From an uncultured Clostridia bacterium (GTDB taxonomy: Bacteria; Bacillota; Clostridia; TANB77; CAG-508), in NCBI GenBank assembly GCA_947628815.1, contig CANRBJ010000003.1, positions 77,772 through 126,448 of the forward strand: a DNA stretch of 48,677 bases. Direction: 5' to 3'. The translations under genes were made by a program, and so were the position numbers. Below are positions 47,392 through 48,677 of this stretch, piece by piece. Under the pieces are notes generated by a model. The model was not told the origin of the DNA and searched no databases. It saw nothing but the letters and a program-made list of their open reading frames with translations. Each line of letters starts with the position of its first letter. Position 1 is the first letter of the stretch.

Positions 47392-48561
47392 ATGAAAGAT
47401 ATTAAAATAACAGACAATATAAAATATATAGGAGTAGATGATAAAACCATTGACTTATTTGAAAGTCAATATATAGTACCCAATGGAATTTCTTATAATT
47501 CTTATTTAATAAAAGATGAAAAAAATGTTGTTATGGATACGGTTGATACAAGAGCAACGAAAGAGTGGCTTGAAAATCTAGAAAAAGAACTTGCAGGCGA
47601 AAGTGTAGATTACTTAGTAGTATCACATATGGAGCCAGATCACGCATATAATATACAAGTACTTTGCGAAAAATTTCCAGAAATGAAAGTTGTTGGAAAT
47701 GATAAAACTTTTATCTATATGAAACAATTTTTTAATATTCAAGATTTAGAAGAAAGAAAAGTGGTTGTAAAAGAAGGAGATACATTAGAAATAGGAAAAC
47801 ATACTTTGCAGTTTTTTATGGCACCAATGGTACATTGGCCAGAAGTAATGGTAACCTATGAAAAAAGAGGGAAAATACTATTTTCAGCAGATGGGTTTGG
47901 AAAATTTGGTAGCTTAGATACAGATGAAGATTGGACATGCGAGGCTAGAAGATATTATTTTAATATTGTAGGAAAATACGGAGCACAAGTTCAAGCCTTG
48001 TTAAAAAAAGCAAAAAATTTAGATATACAAATGATATGTCCGCTACATGGTCCAATTTTAAAAGAAAATTTAGAATATTATATAGATAAATATAACACTT
48101 GGAGTAGTTATTTACCAGAAGATGATGGTGTTTTAATAGCATATGCATCTATTCATGGAAATACACGAAGTGCTGCAGAATATTTGGCAGAAGTTTTAAC
48201 AAAAAAAGGTGCAAAAAAAGTTGTTTTAACAGACCTTACAAGAGATGATATGGCAGAAGCAATTGAAGATGCATTTCGTTATGATAAAGTAATACTTGCA
48301 GCAGCAAGTTATAATGCAGAAGTATTCCCACCAATGGAGCAATTTTTACATCACTTAAAAGGAAAAAACTATCAAAATAGAAAAGTAGGAATAATAGAAA
48401 ATGGAACTTGGGCGCCAAGTGCAGGAAGATGTATGAAAAATATCTTATCAGAAATGAAAAATATAACCATATGTGAACCATGTGTTACTATTATGTCTAA
48501 ATTAAATGAAGAATCAAAACAAAAAATAGAAGAACTTGCAAGTGCTATACTAGATAAATAG
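47392..48561 (+). CDS. fprA: Flavodiiron protein (FprA / rubredoxin:oxygen oxidoreductase)
   Basis: 389 residues from ATG 47392 behind AAAGGAGG. Metallo-beta-lactamase-like domain with the diiron ligands HMEPDH near residue 80, MVHWPEVM and CPLHGPIL, then a C-terminal flavodoxin domain (ASIHGNTRSAAEYL). Reduces O2 or NO for protection of anaerobes. Followed by a terminator. Confidence 0.96.
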   Translation: MKDIKITDNIKYIGVDDKTIDLFESQYIVPNGISYNSYLIKDEKNVVMDTVDTRATKEWLENLEKELAGESVDYLVVSHMEPDHAYNIQVLCEKFPEMKVVGNDKTFIYMKQFFNIQDLEERKVVVKEGDTLEIGKHTLQFFMAPMVHWPEVMVTYEKRGKILFSADGFGKFGSLDTDEDWTCEARRYYFNIVGKYGAQVQALLKKAKNLDIQMICPLHGPILKENLEYYIDKYNTWSSYLPEDDGVLIAYASIHGNTRSAAEYLAEVLTKKGAKKVVLTDLTRDDMAEAIEDAFRYDKVILAAASYNAEVFPPMEQFLHHLKGKNYQNRKVGIIENGTWAPSAGRCMKNILSEMKNITICEPCVTIMSKLNEESKQKIEELASAILDK

Positions 48562-48568
48562 GTAAATA

Positions 48569-48602
48569 AAAATTCTTTTGGATTATTTCCAAAAGAATTT
48601 TT
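48569..48602 (+). terminator. Terminator after fprA
   Basis: AAATTCTTTTGGA/TCCAAAAGAATTT, 13-bp stem, then TTATT. Confidence 0.85.
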
Positions 48603-48615
48603 ATTGTGTAACGAA

Positions 48616-48638
48616 AACCCCCTGTTTTACAGGGGGTT
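48616..48638 (+). other. GC-rich hairpin near the window end
   Basis: AACCCCCTG/CAGGGGGTT with TTTTA loop, followed by TCTAAAGGCTTCTAGCTATGAGTAG. The GC-rich stem and the downstream AGCTATGAGTAG resemble ends of IS200/IS605 elements, but the sequence stops 39 nt later. Confidence 0.35.
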
Positions 48639-48677
48639 CTAAAGGCTTCTAGCTATGAGTAGAAAAAATCTTCCTTT

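Overview
The window is 48.7 kb of a low-GC (AT-rich, AGA-dominated arginine usage) chromosome from an endospore-forming member of the Clostridia (Bacillota), probably an uncultured gut lineage. Evidence for this is the set of sporulation genes (gerW/ytfJ, spoVT, yabG, veg, a SPOCS-LysM coat-type protein, yunB, splB) mixed with ordinary Clostridia housekeeping genes (recD2, comFC, a short alaS, lepA, rlmB, rpsB, tsf, rqcH, rdgB, fprA).

The most striking feature is a recoding signal that runs through the window. Every in-frame CGG codon in a native gene (10 sites at about 7 independent loci) sits where the reading frame must move by +1 to restore a conserved protein: four prepilin leaders, one variable lectin domain, a 936-aa hybrid protein, RecD2, ComFC, LepA and a membrane-anchored protein. 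In every case the out-of-frame triplet is GGN (glycine), and one residue per four bases gives exact family alignments. So CGGN behaves like a four-base Gly codon, or like an unassigned CGG that drives +1 shifting. I found no native gene here in which CGG is read as arginine. The only four CGG-Arg codons lie in an island of foreign-looking composition (purB and a patatin, 40.9-43.1 kb).

Layout. 1-9.0 kb: a tandem array of five near-identical cassettes, each a prepilin leader plus formylglycine-generating-enzyme (FGE)/C-type-lectin-like protein ending in a GC-rich variable region, typical of targets of diversity-generating retroelements (DGRs). No reverse transcriptase or template repeat is in the window. 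The cassettes are mosaics of each other and four are followed by the same terminator. 9.0-10.3 kb: DUF2953 protein and GerW. 10.4-15.7 kb: a hybrid protein with another lectin-like GC-rich segment, a small coiled-coil protein and RecD2. 15.7-16.4 kb: a type III toxin-antitoxin locus (ToxI-like 41-bp tandem repeats, terminator, ToxN) placed between recD2 and comFC. 16.5-19.1 kb: ComFC and a KAP-type P-loop NTPase. 19.2-22.7 kb: SpoVT, short AlaRS, HIT protein, sortase. 22.8-23.0 kb: tRNA-His and tRNA-Gln. 23.2-29.3 kb: LepA, RlmB, an unknown exported protein, S2, EF-Ts. 29.4-34.9 kb: an HD phosphohydrolase, then YabG, Veg, SPOCS-LysM and YunB. 34.9-37.4 kb (minus): acyl-ACP thioesterase and RqcH. 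37.4-40.6 kb: tRNA-Thr followed by a D12-class methylase, a restriction endonuclease and two small membrane proteins. 40.9-43.1 kb: the foreign-like island. 43.3-48.6 kb: patatin, acyltransferase, RdgB, two radical-SAM proteins (one SplB) and a flavodiiron protein.

How the parts fit: defence-type genes (ToxIN, KAP NTPase, methylase/endonuclease) are single insertions between conserved genes rather than one island. The pilin-lectin array would put diversified binding domains on a pilus or pseudopilus, and its expression depends on the CGG shift at residue 29. Reading these genes with the standard code would make recD2, lepA, comFC and all pilin cassettes look broken.
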